The position numbers and the translations under genes were made by a program. This document shows positions 48,374 to 61,140 of a DNA stretch of 64,000 bases, piece after piece. The notes under the pieces were generated by a model. It ran no database searches. It saw only the letters and a program-made list of their open reading frames with translations, and was not told where the DNA came from. Within the stretch, counting starts at the first letter, position 1; each line of letters opens with the position of its first letter. The stretch comes from Raphanus sativus (lineage: Eukaryota; Streptophyta; Magnoliopsida; Brassicales; Brassicaceae): the NCBI RefSeq assembly GCF_000801105.2, contig NC_079519.1, positions 27,441,288 through 27,505,287 on the forward strand, read 5' to 3'.

Positions 48374-50610
48374 ATGGAGCAGTTCAGGCAAATAGGCGAG
48401 GTTCTTGGAAGCTTAAATGCGCTTATGGTATTACAAGACGATATCTTGATCAATCAGAGACAATGCTGTTTGTTGTTAGAGATTTTCAGTTTGGCTTTCA
48501 ACACGGTAGCCGAAGATATCAGACAAAACTTGAAGCTGGAAGAGAAGCATTCCAAATGGAGAGCCCTTGAACAGCCTTTGAGAGAGCTCTACAGAGTGTT
48601 TAAAGAAGGTGAAATGTATGTTAGAAATTGCATGTCTAATAAAGATTGGTGGGGCAAAGTAATTAATTTTCATCAGAACAAAGATTGTGTTGAGTTTCAT
48701 ATACACAACTTGTTCTGTTACTTCCCTGCCGTGATCGAGGCGATAGAGACAGCTGGAGAGATCTCTGGTCTCGACCCTTCTGAGATGGACAGAAGGAGAG
48801 TTGTGTTTTCGAGAAAATACGATAGAGAGTGGAATGATCCTAAGCTGTTTCAGTGGAGGTTTGGGAAACAGTATCTGGTCCCCAAGGATATTTGCAACCG
48901 CTTTGAGCATTCATGGAGAGAAGACAGATGGAATCTAGTGGAGGCGTTACAAGAGAAGAGAAAGTCCAAGAGCGATGAGATTGGCAAGACGGAGAAGCGT
49001 TTAGCTGACTTTCTGCTGAAGAAACTGACCGGTTTGGAACAGTTTAACGGTAGGCTCTTCCCGAGTTCGATACTGGTTGGTTCTAAAGATTACCAAGTGA
49101 GGAGGAGACTAGGCGGTGGTGGTCAGTACAAGGAGATTCAATGGTTAGGTGATTCTTTCGTGTTGAGACATTTTTTCGGAGATCTTGAGCCGTTGGATGC
49201 AGAGATATCTTCTCTGTTATCGCTATGTCACTCGAATATACTTCAGTACCTATGCGGATTCTATGATGAAGAGAAGAAAGAATGCTCTCTGGTGATGGAG
49301 TTAATGCACAAAGACTTGAAAAGCTACATGAAGGAGAACTGTGGACCTAGAAGAAGATACCTCTTCTCTGTTCCCGTTGTGATTGACATCATGCTTCAGA
49401 TCGCGAGAGGCATGGAGTATCTTCATTCGAACGAGATATTCCATGGAGACTTGAATCCAATGAACATTCTTTTGAAAGAGAGAAGCCACACCGAAGGTTA
49501 CTTCCACGCCAAGATATCCGGTTTCGGTTTGAACTCGGTCAAAACTTTTACCCGAGCTTCCTCTAGACCAACCACTCCTGCTCCTGTGATTTGGTACGCA
49601 CCTGAGGTTTTAGCAGAGATGGAACTAGACCTCAAAGGGATAACAACTCCGAGATCGAAGTTTACGCACAAAGCTGATGTGTATAGCTTTGCTATGGTGT
49701 GTTTTGAGCTTATAACGGGCAAAGTACCATTTGAAGATAGTCATCTACAAGGAGATGAGATGGGTAAGAACATAAGAAGAGGAGAGAGACCTCTCTTCCC
49801 AGTCCCTTCCCCTAAATACCTAGTCAGTCTTATCAAACGGTGTTGGCACTCAGAACCTAGCCAGCGTCCCACATTCTCTTCCATTTGCCGGATACTCCGA
49901 TACGTGAAGAAGTTCTTAGTTGTGAATCCGGATCAGGGTCACATGCAAATCCAAAATCCGCTTGTTGATTGCTGGGACTTGGAAGCAAGATTCTTGAGAA
50001 AGTTCTCGATAGAGTCAGGGTCTCACGCGGAGTCCGTGATGCAAATACCGTTCCAGCTATACTCGTACAGGGTCGCGGAGAAAGAGAAGATGAGTCCAAA
50101 CTTAAACAAAGAAGAGAGTTCTGACACAGGAGGTGAGTCTGCTTCAGAAAGCGTTTCGGATCCACCAACAACGCCAAAGTATACAAAGTCATTGTGCTTA
50201 GATGCAATATCTGAATACTCAGAGTCGTCGGATACAAGATCAGTTTACTCAGAGGCTCCTACGAAAAAAATCTCATCGGCTTTAAAGAAAAGTGGTGGTG
50301 ACATGGCCAAACTCAGAAGAAATTCAAGCACAGGTTAGAAATATATTTTTTACACAAAAAAATAAAAAATAAACAAAGTGATTTTTAGGTCTAAAGACTT
50401 AACTCTTTTTCATAAGGTTTCCGGTCAACAGGATCATCGCCAGTAAAGCCAAGACCAGCACCGAAAGTGTCATTGCCGTTAAGTCCATTTGGAAGAAACA
50501 GCAAAACAAGGAAGGATACAAGACTGCCTTTGAGTCCTATGAGTCCTTTGAGCCATCCAAGACGTAGTAGACATCTCTCCGGTCCTGCTTCTGACTCTGA
50601 GCTAACTTAG
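48374..50610 (+). CDS. DUF1221-kinase family protein, probable pseudokinase
   Basis: Two exons, 48374-50333 and 50417-50610, joined in frame, give 717 residues. Residues about 20-235 are the plant N-terminal helical domain DUF1221 (MEQFRQIGEVLGSLNALMVL, ...RFGKQYLVPKDICNRFEHSW). A protein-kinase domain follows at about 240-510. It has GGGGQYKE in the P-loop, Arg265 at the position of the ATP-binding Lys (SFVLRHF), HGDLNPMN instead of HRDLxxxN (357-364), and GFG instead of DFG (383-385). APE is kept (WYAPEVLA), and the C-lobe helices are normal. A Ser-rich, Pro-rich C-terminal tail follows. Loss of the Lys and of the DFG Asp predicts little or no catalysis, as in other members of this family. 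Matches At1g64300 by place. Role unknown. Confidence 0.92.
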
Positions 50611-50789
50611 CTTTTTAAGCACCCATACTTCTTGTCATTTTTGTTTGTGTGTGTAAAATTTACTAGTTTCAATTCGTTTGTTCGTTAGATACTTCCCTTG
50701 TTGATTTTCTAGCTTCTGCAAGACTAATAAATATTTGATTTTTCCGACTGTATTTGGAATTTCATCGAAGACGCAATTACGTTTGATTA

Positions 50790-51455
50790 TCAGTGAGGAG
50801 AGTTCAAACGATTGCTCTGTTCATAGCTTCTGCCTGTGATGTGTTTAGTAGCATCTCTGAAACTGATTTAGTTGCGTGTTCTTCTTTGAAATTGGCTACT
50901 CGAAATGTTGAAATCACAAGGAGGCTTTCTATCTGTTTAGTCATGAGGTAAGAAGCCAGATTCTATTCTTGTTGCCATTTCATAAGGGTCTTGTACTGGT
51001 TTATTGAATTCTCTCTACGGACAAGAAGTGCATAGTTATGTTATTCGACTGACTGGAGCTGGATATAAAGGTTTGCTCTGCTCTTTGTTGCATCTGTGTG
51101 TTTTAAATTTCTGTGCACCAGTAAAAGCCCAGCATTCGTACGGTATGCTTCTTTTGGTTTAGCAAATTTACTTTTTCTAGATAAATATGTATTTTTATAG
51201 GAAAAAGGAAATCGAGTTTTGAGACTGCTATAAATACGGGTCTGAGAGTTATAAAATTATTCATTCACACAATAATAAGAAACCCTAAACAAATATTTAC
51301 CTCAATACATTTTGCTCTTTACTTTCTTTAAAGTTAATTTGCATTGGTTCACAACACTCTTATTTATATTTATAGACATGTACTCAACATGTGGGGAGCA
51401 TTAGTGTCATGTTGTGAAGTTCACGAGAATACTCATTCGGCTGAAGTTGTGGCAG
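50790..51455 (+). pseudogene. PPR protein relic
   Basis: Pieces of a pentatricopeptide-repeat protein of the PLS type can be read in changing frames: SISETDLVACSSL (about 50850), GKKPDSILVAI (about 50950), GQEVHSYVIRLTGAGYKG (about 51020), and ALVSCCEVHENTHSAEVVA (about 51395). Frames are broken between them and large parts are missing. In Arabidopsis the next gene after the kinase is a PPR gene (At1g64310, memory), so this is probably its decayed orthologue. Confidence 0.7.
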
Positions 51456-53929
51456 ATTGTTGGGTAATATCGCACTGGCAAATTATTACGAGCCCATTTT
51501 AATGATATCAATCTGTTGAAAGCGCAGTGAAATATAAGTTTGTGTTCCCTTGATCATGGATATATTTGTTTGGAAAATATTTCAACGATAGCATGATATA
51601 TAAAAATCAATAACTAAATTATACAAACACTTTTTACAAAACAAATCGTCTAGTGTGAAAAGGAAGAATTTATTGAAATCGTAGTACAATCAAAAGTCCG
51701 CTAAATAAATGAGTATCATTACAATCACCATGAACAAAACAGAAACTTAACTAATAAGAGTTATCTCCAAAAAGCAATAACAATAACAGTAACAAGGGAT
51801 CAATACATGCTTCAAAGCCTGAAAGCAACAAACGACTTCACTTCACAAGGATTACAGCAACCAAAGACTAACTCCAATGTATAAATTTAAGATGAACAAA
51901 TCAACAACACATCTGCCAAATTTCAATTCAGTCAGAGAAGATTTCATCGTCGGATAACTCAAAAACAACGGTGCTATAAAACTGTAACGATTAGCTTCAC
52001 TAAAACCTAGATAACATAAGATTCAACTGTTAAAATCCAAATCATCTGGGTGAACCACTAACTCACTAAGTGACAAAGCTTCCACAAAAATATCATCAAG
52101 ATCAAGATCTGTTTGACCCTTCAAAACTTGTCTTGACAAACTCAGACAATTCTATTTTTTCTCTCTTTTTTAATTTTTTGTCTACTGATTTTTTAGTACT
52201 ATTATTTCTAATGTCAGTTCTAACCACACAAATTAGGTTAAAAAGTTTTATATAATGTCTTATTAACTTTTTTTTTTTGCTAAATTATAATGTCTTATTA
52301 ACTTCCAAAGCTCAATACTAATTTAAAATATATCATTGGGTGAAACCTATATTTGGTTTTCTCCAACCAAACCTATTAAATTTTCTCCTAATGGAGTAAC
52401 CCAACAAACTCTTCCCCAACTAAGTGGAGAAAACGTCAATTCTGGCTGTCCTTTAGCATATCTCAAGATTTTCTTTGTCAAATGATTTCTTTCCTCGTAT
52501 CGCTTCATTATCTTTCTTATGAATTTTCTTAAATTTCACTCCCTTAAAAACACCGCGGCACGTATCCAATAATGCTTTTTATAAATGTGTTTCGACTTCG
52601 AATAAAATATAGATTCTAAATAAATAGTGTTTTGAATATCACAAAGCAACATATATTTTTCCTACCTGAAATCCATTTCCTCATAAAAGTTTTTCATCTA
52701 TAACAACTCTTTACAAATTTTAGTTCATCAATTAACTCTGCTTTAGTAGTAAATAATGCAAGATACTTTTGCAACCTTAATTGCCATGCTAGAACACACT
52801 TTTCTTACTATATACATGCTTCGGTTAATCTTTTTATATCTTAAACTGATCGGTTTAGGATTGTCTCAACCTATTAAAATTTTGTCTTTTCTTTTTATTA
52901 TTTTGTTTTTTTTTTACTTTTCAGCTTCATAATAAGAAAAACAAAAACAAAAATATTTTAATATGAAAACTGTAAAAACTGTAAAAACTAGAAAGAAAAC
53001 ACGTCGCATGTATATAAATAATTAGATCTATAATGCATATATGTAGTAATATAGACGTGGCCAGCTTGTTCATTCTACATTTCAGATTTATGTACAGTAT
53101 TTATAAGGAATGATTTGTATAATTGCCTCGCGTCCAACTTTGATATATTATATATAACAGCGCAATTCTACATGGTTAAGACTATTGTTTAAACAAGTAT
53201 GTTCGAGTCGCGTCGCTTAAACTAATGGACATGTGAGGACCACGAGGCTGAATAAATATATATCATATTCGAAAGGGGTGGTTGGGCTCAAACGAGTTAT
53301 AAGCAAGTGGTTAAGCTCCGCGTGATGACATGCACCGATCTCCGTTATTGAACGTGGCTGAAAATCTCCCGTATTAGTTAAATGGTTAAGGTTTGCTGAA
53401 TAAATCGATATCATATTCATGAGTTATATTTATTACAAGGAGTTAAGCTCCGCGTGATGAGATGCACCGATCTCCGTATCTGAACGTGGCTAAAACCCCG
53501 TATTAATTAAATGGTTAAGGTTTGCGTGATGGCATTAGATACGACTAAGAATTAGTCAACAATCAATAACCTATAGTTGCATTGTCTCCAGATTCTCCAC
53601 GTGAGACTGCCATGAACCTCGCATTACGTAACGGGTATATACTTTTCACATTAATTTCAAAACGATAATGCATGTGATATTCTTTTTGTAAATGGTATGG
53701 TCGTAACGTTTAGTGTTTAGACGTCTCAAAAAATACTTACCAGAACCTTATAAACTTGATTTGTTTATAGTTTAAATAAAATGAAATGAAAAAATACTGC
53801 AAAATATTGCGTTATTGTAAACTTAATTGGTTGTGCATGTTTCTGTGTTGGGTTAATCTTGAATAAAAATAGAAAGTTATTTTATAGAAATGTTTGAATC
53901 GTACAAGCGGAAAACAATTATAGATATAA
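51456..53929. other. Intergenic region before the CACTA element
   Basis: AT-rich sequence without a recognised gene. Contains a tandem repeat (see 53249-53530). The CT-poor, T-run rich part at 52140-52300 and 52840-52990 shows nothing definable. Confidence 0.55.
53249..53530 (+). repeat. Two-unit tandem repeat, about 130-145 bp
   Basis: Two units share CTGAATAAAT..ATATCATATTC, GTTAAGCTCCGCGTGATGA, ATGCACCGATCTCCGT, TGAACGTGGCT and TTAAATGGTTAAGGTTTGC. The first runs from about 53249 to 53395 and the second from about 53396 to 53524. No coding sequence. Confidence 0.75.
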
Positions 53930-53944
53930 CACTACAAGAAAACT

Positions 53945-54385
53945 GCTCGATTCCCAGGGAAGATATCCTCGGAATGTCGTCGGAATTCACGTATTCCGAC
54001 GACAAACCCAGGAAATGATCCGTCGGAATAATATCGTCGGAATAACGTAAGTCGTCGGAATTCCCTCGGAAATTTGTGACGAAATTCCGACGGAGACTTT
54101 TTCCGAGGGAATTCCGAGGAACACCTACGGTGATCCCATTGTCGGAATATCCCTCGGAATTTTCCGAGGGAATGTCCCTCGGAAAACACTGTCGGAAAAT
54201 TCCGAGGAACTCTCCCTCGGAATATTCCGAGGAATATTCCCTCGGAAAATTCCGAGGAAAATTTCCTCGGAATTTTCCGAGGGAATATTCCTCGGAATTT
54301 TCCGACGGAAGACTCCCTCGGAAAATTCCGAGGAACACTTCCCTCGGAAATTTCCGAGGGCCTTCGTTCCTCGGAATTTTCGTAA
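53945..54385. repeat. CACTA left subterminal repeat array
   Basis: Dense array of TTCCGAGG, CCTCGGAA and TCGTCGGAAT motifs in both orientations; many form perfect palindromes such as CCTCGGAATTTTCCGAGG. These are the usual transposase-binding repeats of CACTA elements. Confidence 0.9.
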
Positions 54386-54577
54386 AATATAATTTATATT
54401 AATAAATAAATATTAATTTATTTCTTATTAATTAAATTGGAAAATTAATTATTAAATTCGAAAATTAATTATTAAATTGAAAATTAAAATAAAAAACATA
54501 ATATAAATAGTTCAAAAGTAATATTCATACAAAACAGAAAATAAAAATAAAGTTTAAAACATAAATTAAAGTTAGAA

Positions 54578-56217
54578 CTACTCGTCCTCGTCGACGTCGA
54601 AGTTCTGGTCCGGGAATTGCCTCATGAAGGCCGCCATCATCTTCTCACTCCGCCTCCTGTCTGCCTCTCTAGCTCTCTCTTGAGCCGCCATCTTCTCCTC
54701 CAACTGACGGATGCGTTCATCCTTATCCTTCAGTTGATCCATCAGAGTAGGATCAACTGGCACCTGAGACGTAGGAGGAACCGATTTGGATCGACGACCC
54801 AAACCGACCAAACGTCCCTTCTTCTTTGAATCGCCTGAAAAAGAAAATTTAAAATCTTAATCATAGAAAAAAAATTTTAAAATTAATAAGTAAATTGATA
54901 TTTACAAAATATCTTACCGATTCAAGAAGCTCGTTGATTCGGACTTGAGAGAGGGCAGTGGACTCAGTAGATGTGGCGTCAAGATCGAGATCGGCCTGGA
55001 TCTGGGAGAGACGGGCCTCCTCGTCTTGTGTCATACTGTCCACCAGGGAGACAACCTCCTGCGCAAGACCGTCATCAATCTGGCCCGTGGTCTTGTTGGT
55101 GTGGATCCTCTTGTACAAAGGGAAATCACCCACGGGCTCACCTTCATTTTCTTGCGCCTAGGAAAACACATAAATTCAAAAAAAACATTAGAAAGCAGAA
55201 AAATTAAAAATTTACAATTAAAAAGAAAAGGAGTTTGAACTTACCATCTTGTCTGCGAGAGTGGGAATAGACTGAGCACCCAAATTGTGCTTGTACATGC
55301 CCTTCCCGCCACGATCGCTCTTGCGGTTGGCGGAGTTGGTGTTAGAGACCTGCTTCGTCGAGTCCTTGTCCCAATGGACACACAACTCCTCCCAAGTGGT
55401 CATGTTGATCCACTTTGGGACCTTATAATGAAAAAAAATTTTTAAAGTTAAATAGAATTAAAAAATATATTAATAAAGTTAAAAAAAAGAAAATACCTTA
55501 TCCGCTAGCCACTTCTGCTTCCATTCATATATTTGCCCGGAATATGAATCCATACATTTGTGGATGAAGGCGTTGCGGATGAACGTCGTGTTATCCGGAT
55601 GCCAGTTGAACTCTTGCTGGAAAAAACAAAACCTGATTAGTAGAAATAAAATTTCAAAGGAAAAAAATAGAAATTTTTAAAAGTTAGAATACTTACAGCA
55701 AACTGACGAAACCAGAGCTCCTGCTCATCCCTCGGCATCACTGTGAAGGTTGCGTATCCCTTCTTGAGGTCGGAATACATCATCCTGTTGATCCAAGCGC
55801 TGATCCCGTTATGGGATCGGTCGAACCTAATACATAGGAAACAACTTATTAAAAATGAATCTAATTTTTCAAATAAAGAAAATTAAACTTTCACTTACCA
55901 AGTCTGACCGGGTTCCCTAGGATACAGAGTGAGATAAGGAGATGGTCACGACCTGGCTGTTGCACCAGCTGTGCAACAGTCATCACTCCTGGAGCGACAT
56001 GAGGCTCGGGAATGTCTGGGAAGTCGTGAGGAAGATGAGGGGCCGCAGCGGGAGAAGGAGCCGCATGCTGAACCATAGCGGGACGGGGCTCTGCGATGAG
56101 GATGACGAACCCCGAGACCGGCTAGACGAAACCCGAGAATCCGAAGGGGTCGTCGAAGTAGCGCGGCCTCGCGGTGGGGCCCGACGAGATCGAGCCCTCG
56201 CACTCTGGTCACTAGAA
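54578..56217 (-). pseudogene. CACTA second gene (transposase, Ptta/En/Spm type)
   Basis: Exons from right to left read a Ser/Arg-rich start, PHDFPDIPEPHVAPGVMTVA and QPGRDHLL; a core with [93 protein letters not shown]; and a C-terminal coiled coil (LKDKDERIRQLEEKMAAQE), then FDVDEDE and stop at 54578. This is the plant transposase family that accompanies TNP2 (TNPA-like role in binding the subterminal repeats is inferred). The Ser-rich first exon and the MVQHAAPSP frame do not connect without a one-base shift near 56085, so the gene is probably inactive here. Confidence 0.8.
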
Positions 56218-57009
56218 TCCCTATAATTTTTTAAAAATAATGAATTAAAATTAATAAAATTTATTTTTAAAATATATATTTATAAATTATAAAAACAGCT
56301 AAAATGATTTATAAATTAAAAAAATGTCTTAAGAATTATTAAATAACTTATAAATTATTTATAAATTTCAAAATATCTAAAAAAATATTAAATGACTTTT
56401 AAAATTATTTATAAATTATAAAATTTGCTAAAATAATTTTAAATGACTTTTAAAATTATTTATAAATTATGAAATTTGCTAAAATAATTATAAAATGACT
56501 TTTTAAATTTTTAAAAATTTTGAAATTAACTAAAATAATTATTAAATGACTTATAAAATTTTTATAAATTATAAAGTAGCCAAAATAATTACTAAAAAAT
56601 TGAAACCCTAAAATTAATCAAATCTAAAATCAAAACCTAATCAAACCCTAAAATCTAATCAAAACTTAACATCAAAACCCTAATCCTAATCAAAACCCTA
56701 ATCCTAATCAAAACCCTAATCCTAATCAAACCTAATCAAACCCTAATTCTAATTAAAACCTAATCTACTCAAATTCCCTAAAATCTAACAAAATTCCCTA
56801 AAATCTAACCTAGAACTAATAAGAGAGGGGGAGAAGAGAACTTACATGGAGGAGGGAGAGATTAGGGGAGTGGGGGTGGAGGGGAGCCCGAATATCAAGA
56901 GGGAGAGGAGGAGGAGCCGGAAATCGCCAAGGGAGAGGAGGAGGAGCCGGAAATCGCCAAGGGAAAAGAGAAAAGAGAGAAATGGGGAAGAAGATCCGCA
57001 GATCTGGTT

Positions 57010-57840
57010 TTACCCCGAAAATTCCGACGGAAAATGAAACCCTCGGAATTCTGTCGGAATTTTCGGTTTACGAACCGGTTTACCAGAATTCCGACGGAAT
57101 TCCGAGGGATTCAGGAATTCCGTCGGAATTCCCTCGGAATTATGGGTTCCTCGGAATTTCCTGGGAAATTTCCCAGAAAATTCCTAGGAATCCTATGGTT
57201 CCTCAGAATTTCCTGGGAAAATTCCCAGGAAATTCCGAGGAACCATAGTTTAGGGGTTCGGATTAATGATTTACAAACTTTAGACCGTTCCTTGAACAAT
57301 TTGGCAGTTTTCTCAAGACTTATATTGATAGTACATGACAAATAAACATTCAAATTACAAAATGATTGAATCGAGTATAAGTATTGTCGTTTAGGTTCAT
57401 TAAAGTGTATAAGTGTTTATCTTGCATTGCTGTTTGGGGATCTCGGTGCAACAATCGGAAAAGTGGCCATTAATTGGTACAACACCAATGTCTTGTCCCA
57501 TAATCAATTGAAGACACTTACTAAGGCTTACGTAAGTCTTCTGGGAACCGTAAATTGGTGTTTTCGATTCTAAATCCTTATTCCCTAGGAATTTCCTGGG
57601 AAAATTCCCAGGAAATTCCGACGAAATGCTGAATTCCTAGGAATTTCCTGGGAAAATTCCCAGGAATTTCCCACGAAATGCTGATATCCGTCGGAATTTC
57701 CTGGGAATTTTCCCAGGAAATTCCTAGGAATCTATACCCTAAAATCAAATCCCTAAAATCTGATTTTACAAGGTAAAATTCCGAGGAAATTCCGAGGAAA
57801 CCCTCAAGATCCTCGGAATTTCCTCGGAATTCTGAAAAAA
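57010..57840. repeat. Internal block of CACTA subterminal-type repeats
   Basis: Between the two CACTA genes, clusters of TTCCGAGG, TTCCGACGG and the variant TTCCTGGGAA/TTCCCAGGAA occur at about 57015-57245 and 57580-57835, ending in a run of about 24 A. The centre (57250-57575) is unrelated sequence. Such motifs are expected only near the ends. Confidence 0.8.
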
Positions 57841-57865
57841 AAAAAAAAAAAAAAAAAAAACTATA

Positions 57866-60829
57866 CTACTCTCCAATCTCTGGTTCATCCTCTGAACCCG
57901 AGTCACCATCATCACCACCAGATGAATCTGAATCTGGATCTTGGTGAAACTCTCCAATCTCTGGTTCATCTTCGACGTGAACAACGGCTTCGTCTCCAAA
58001 ATCGGTGAAATCGATAACAAGATCAACTGCAGCTACATCTCCTGCTGCACTTAAGTTGCCGGATGTGTTTGGTTGGAGTGGGTCTTCCAACTCAGAACTT
58101 CCTTGAACTCGGCTTCTCGGGTTGAGTGCTGTAACAGTAACCCATGGATCATCTCTGTTCGTAACCCGGGGGTATTTGATATAACAAACCTGTAACATTT
58201 TTAAATTTGTTAATTAAGTATGAATGATGATGAAGCAAATATTGAAAATAATTGACATATATATTTTTAATTACCTGATCGGCCTGAGAAGCAAGAATGA
58301 AAGGATCATAATATGGCAGTTTTCGCCTCGAATGTACTGATGTGACACCAAATGCATCTGTTCTGACACCTCGATCCGGAGTGTTGTCGTACCAGTCACA
58401 ATAGAAAACTGTGCACCGCAATCCAACCATGCCCGGATACACGATTTCCAAAATCTCGCGTATGTTTCCGTAGTATACATCATCTCCAGCTGCAGAGCAA
58501 ACGCCAGCATTATAAGTCTTACTCGAACGTCTCCTCTTAGAAGTTGTGAATGCATATCCCCGAGAAGCAAATCTCGGATATGACTTCACAACATACTTTG
58601 GGCCCCAAATCATCTCGCGTAGCCAATCATTAATTGTTTCACCTCTGGCCATACCATCAGACACCTATTAATAAAACATATCTTCTCAAGGTTGCACTTA
58701 ATCACGGCTATGTTAGTCTTCAAGTTTTCAATACATTCAGGAGTAACTGATCTCGTGCATAAATCTCGGAAGAAAGCACTTATCCCGGCAACTGCTTCAT
58801 AAACATTCTTTGGTAATAGTTCCTTGAAGGCGAACGGAAGGAGGCGCTGCATCATTACATGGCAATCGTGACTCTTTAAGCCGGTAAACTTTCCTTCCCT
58901 TCTGTCGACACAGTTACCCAAATTAGATGCATAACCGTCTGGAAATTCCACATCCTTTGAAATCCAATCAAAGAACGCATCTTTGGCCGCTGCATCAAGT
59001 CGGTATATGGGAAAATGAGCCCTGCCATTCTCATCAACATGAAGTTCTTCACGAGCACATATATCGACTAAATCCAGTCTTGACTTCAAATTATCCTTGG
59101 TTTTACCTTGAACGTTAAGGATCGTGTTCATCAGGTTGTCGAAAAAGTTCTTCTCAATATGCATGACATCTAAATTATGCCTCAGCAGATGATCCTTCCA
59201 GTATGGCAGATCCCAGAAAATACTCTTTTTGTGCCAGTTATGTAGATCTCCAACAGCATCTACCGGATAATGCACATGTCCACCCACGTCTGGGGTCCTT
59301 TCTGCACCAAAATCTCTTAGTTGTGTCAACATTTCTCTCCCACTGATTTCCGGTGTTGGATCATCAAACACCCTCTTGTTCTTCGTAAATAAATTCCTAC
59401 TCCTGCGATATGGATGATCTGGTGGTAGGAATCTCCTGTGACAGTCAAACCAACACGTTTTCCTTCCATGTTTTAGTTGGAAAGCATCAGTGTTATCTTG
59501 ACAATATGGACATGATAGCCTTCCATGTGTTGTCCATCCAGATAACATACCATATGCTGGGAAATCACTTATTGTCCACATAAGTACTGCCCGCATTTGG
59601 AAGTTTTCTTTACATGAAACATCGTACGTTTCAGCACCTTGACCCCATAGCTGTTGCAACTCATATATTAGTGGCTGTAGAAATACATCAAGTGATCTCC
59701 TAGGATGCTCTGGTCCGGGAACAAGAATGGAGAGAAACAAAAACTCTCGACGCAAGCACAAGTTTGGCGGTAAGTTGTATGGTGTGAGAATGACTGGCCA
59801 TAGAGAATATTGTCTCCCATGCTTCCCAAATGGGCTGAAACCATCCGTACATAATCCAAGGTAGACATTTCTTCTTTCATACGCAAATTCTGGATAGGTC
59901 GATTGAAAATGCTTCCAAGCTTTTGCATCTGAAGGATGTCTAATCTCACCATCCGTTGAATGCTCCGCATGCCATCTCATTGGTTGCGCTGTGCGTTCGG
60001 ACAGATACAACCTCTGCAACCTTTCCGTCAATGGCAAATACCACATCCTTTTATATGGCACTGGAACTCTTCCACCCGTATCTTTATAACGAGCCTTTCC
60101 ACAAAATTTGCATGCATCCAGCTGCTCATCCGCCCTCCAATAAATCATGCAGTTATCCCTGCATACATCTATTACCTGGTACGATAAACCAAGACCAGCT
60201 ACCAGTTTCTGAACCTCGTAGTATGAACCAGGAGCAACATTATCCTCAGGTAGAACACCTTTTACAAAATCAGCAATCGCATCCACACAGTCTTCAGCCA
60301 AATTATAATCGGATTTAATGCTCATCAGTCTTGTTGCAGATGATAAAGCTGAATGACCATCTCTGCAACCTTCGTACAAAGGTTGCTTTCCAGCATCCAA
60401 CATATCATAAAATCTCCTAGCTTGTGTATTGGGTAAATCTTCCCCTCTAAAATGATCATTTACCATCTGCTCAGTACCTACACCATAATCTACGTCCATT
60501 CTAATTGGTTCTTCTAACCTAACCGCAGGTTGAGGTTCGCTAGTACTACCATATTCATAATCAGTTTCCCCATGATGATACCAAATTTTGTAACTCCGTG
60601 TAAACCCTCGAGTATATAGATGAGTCCAAACATCTAACTGTTTTATAACCTTCCTATTTTTACAAGTAGAACAAGGACATCTTAACATACCTGATTTAGC
60701 TTCCGGTTGGTTGAGAGCTTTCCCCATGAATTCCTTTAGACCATTTTCGAACTCTGGCGTAAGCAATCTCGTGTTCGGATCCATATGAGGTCGATCTATC
60801 CAAGAGCGATGATAATTATAAGAAGACAT
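57866..60829 (-). pseudogene. CACTA TNP2/TNPD-like transposase with internal deletion
   Basis: Start at 60829 (MSSYNYHRSWIDRPHMDP). Domains in order are the transposase-associated domain (WIDRP; CPCSTCKNRK), the large Transposase_21/TNP2 core (for example WTTHGRLSCPYCQDNTDAFQ, DLPYWKDHLLRHNLDVMHIE), the start of DUF4218 (RLLPFAFKELLPKNVYEAVA), and after about 58670 the DUF4216 part (GVRTDAFGVTSVHSRRK, DPFILASQADQV), then an acidic tail ending DEPEIGE at 57866. At the 58665-58680 junction the second half of DUF4218, normally with PPSFFD and the YPFER-type motif, is missing and the frame changes. So the gene appears to have an internal deletion. Confidence 0.85.
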
Positions 60830-60939
60830 GATTTTTTCAATCAGATTCGTGTGTGCAAAATAGAATGAGAGAGGATGAAGATATGTAGTGAATGAAGAGG
60901 ATGAGGGGTGCTTGCATTTATAGATTAAATCTGCCGATA

Positions 60940-61140
60940 TTTCCCACGACATTCCCAGGAAATTCCGACCAACTAGCCGTTGCCGTCGGAATTTCCTCGG
61001 AATAATCAACGGCTCTATTATCCCTCGGAATTTCCTCGGAAATTTCCGAGGGATCTACCAGTCCGTCGGAATTTCGTGGGAATATTCCGACGGACACATA
61101 GTCCCTCGGAATTTCCCTCAGAATCCGGCAGTTTTCTAGT
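60940..61140. repeat. CACTA right subterminal repeat array
   Basis: Short array of TCGGAATTTCCTCGGAA and TTCCGACGGA motifs facing the right end. Less dense than the left array. Confidence 0.88.

Noticed and set aside
53160..53350. Possible second SINE, suggested by GTTCGAGTC and GTGGTTAAG motifs
   Set aside because: The B-box-like motif precedes the A-box-like one, and no target duplication or A tail was found.
53945..54385. Open frames full of FPRNFPREYS-like repeats on both strands
   Set aside because: They are translations of the palindromic CACTA subterminal repeats, not proteins.
54861..55238. Overlapping plus-strand ORFs opposite the CACTA second gene
   Set aside because: They are antisense shadows of the exons that encode GDFPLYKRIHTNK and neighbours.
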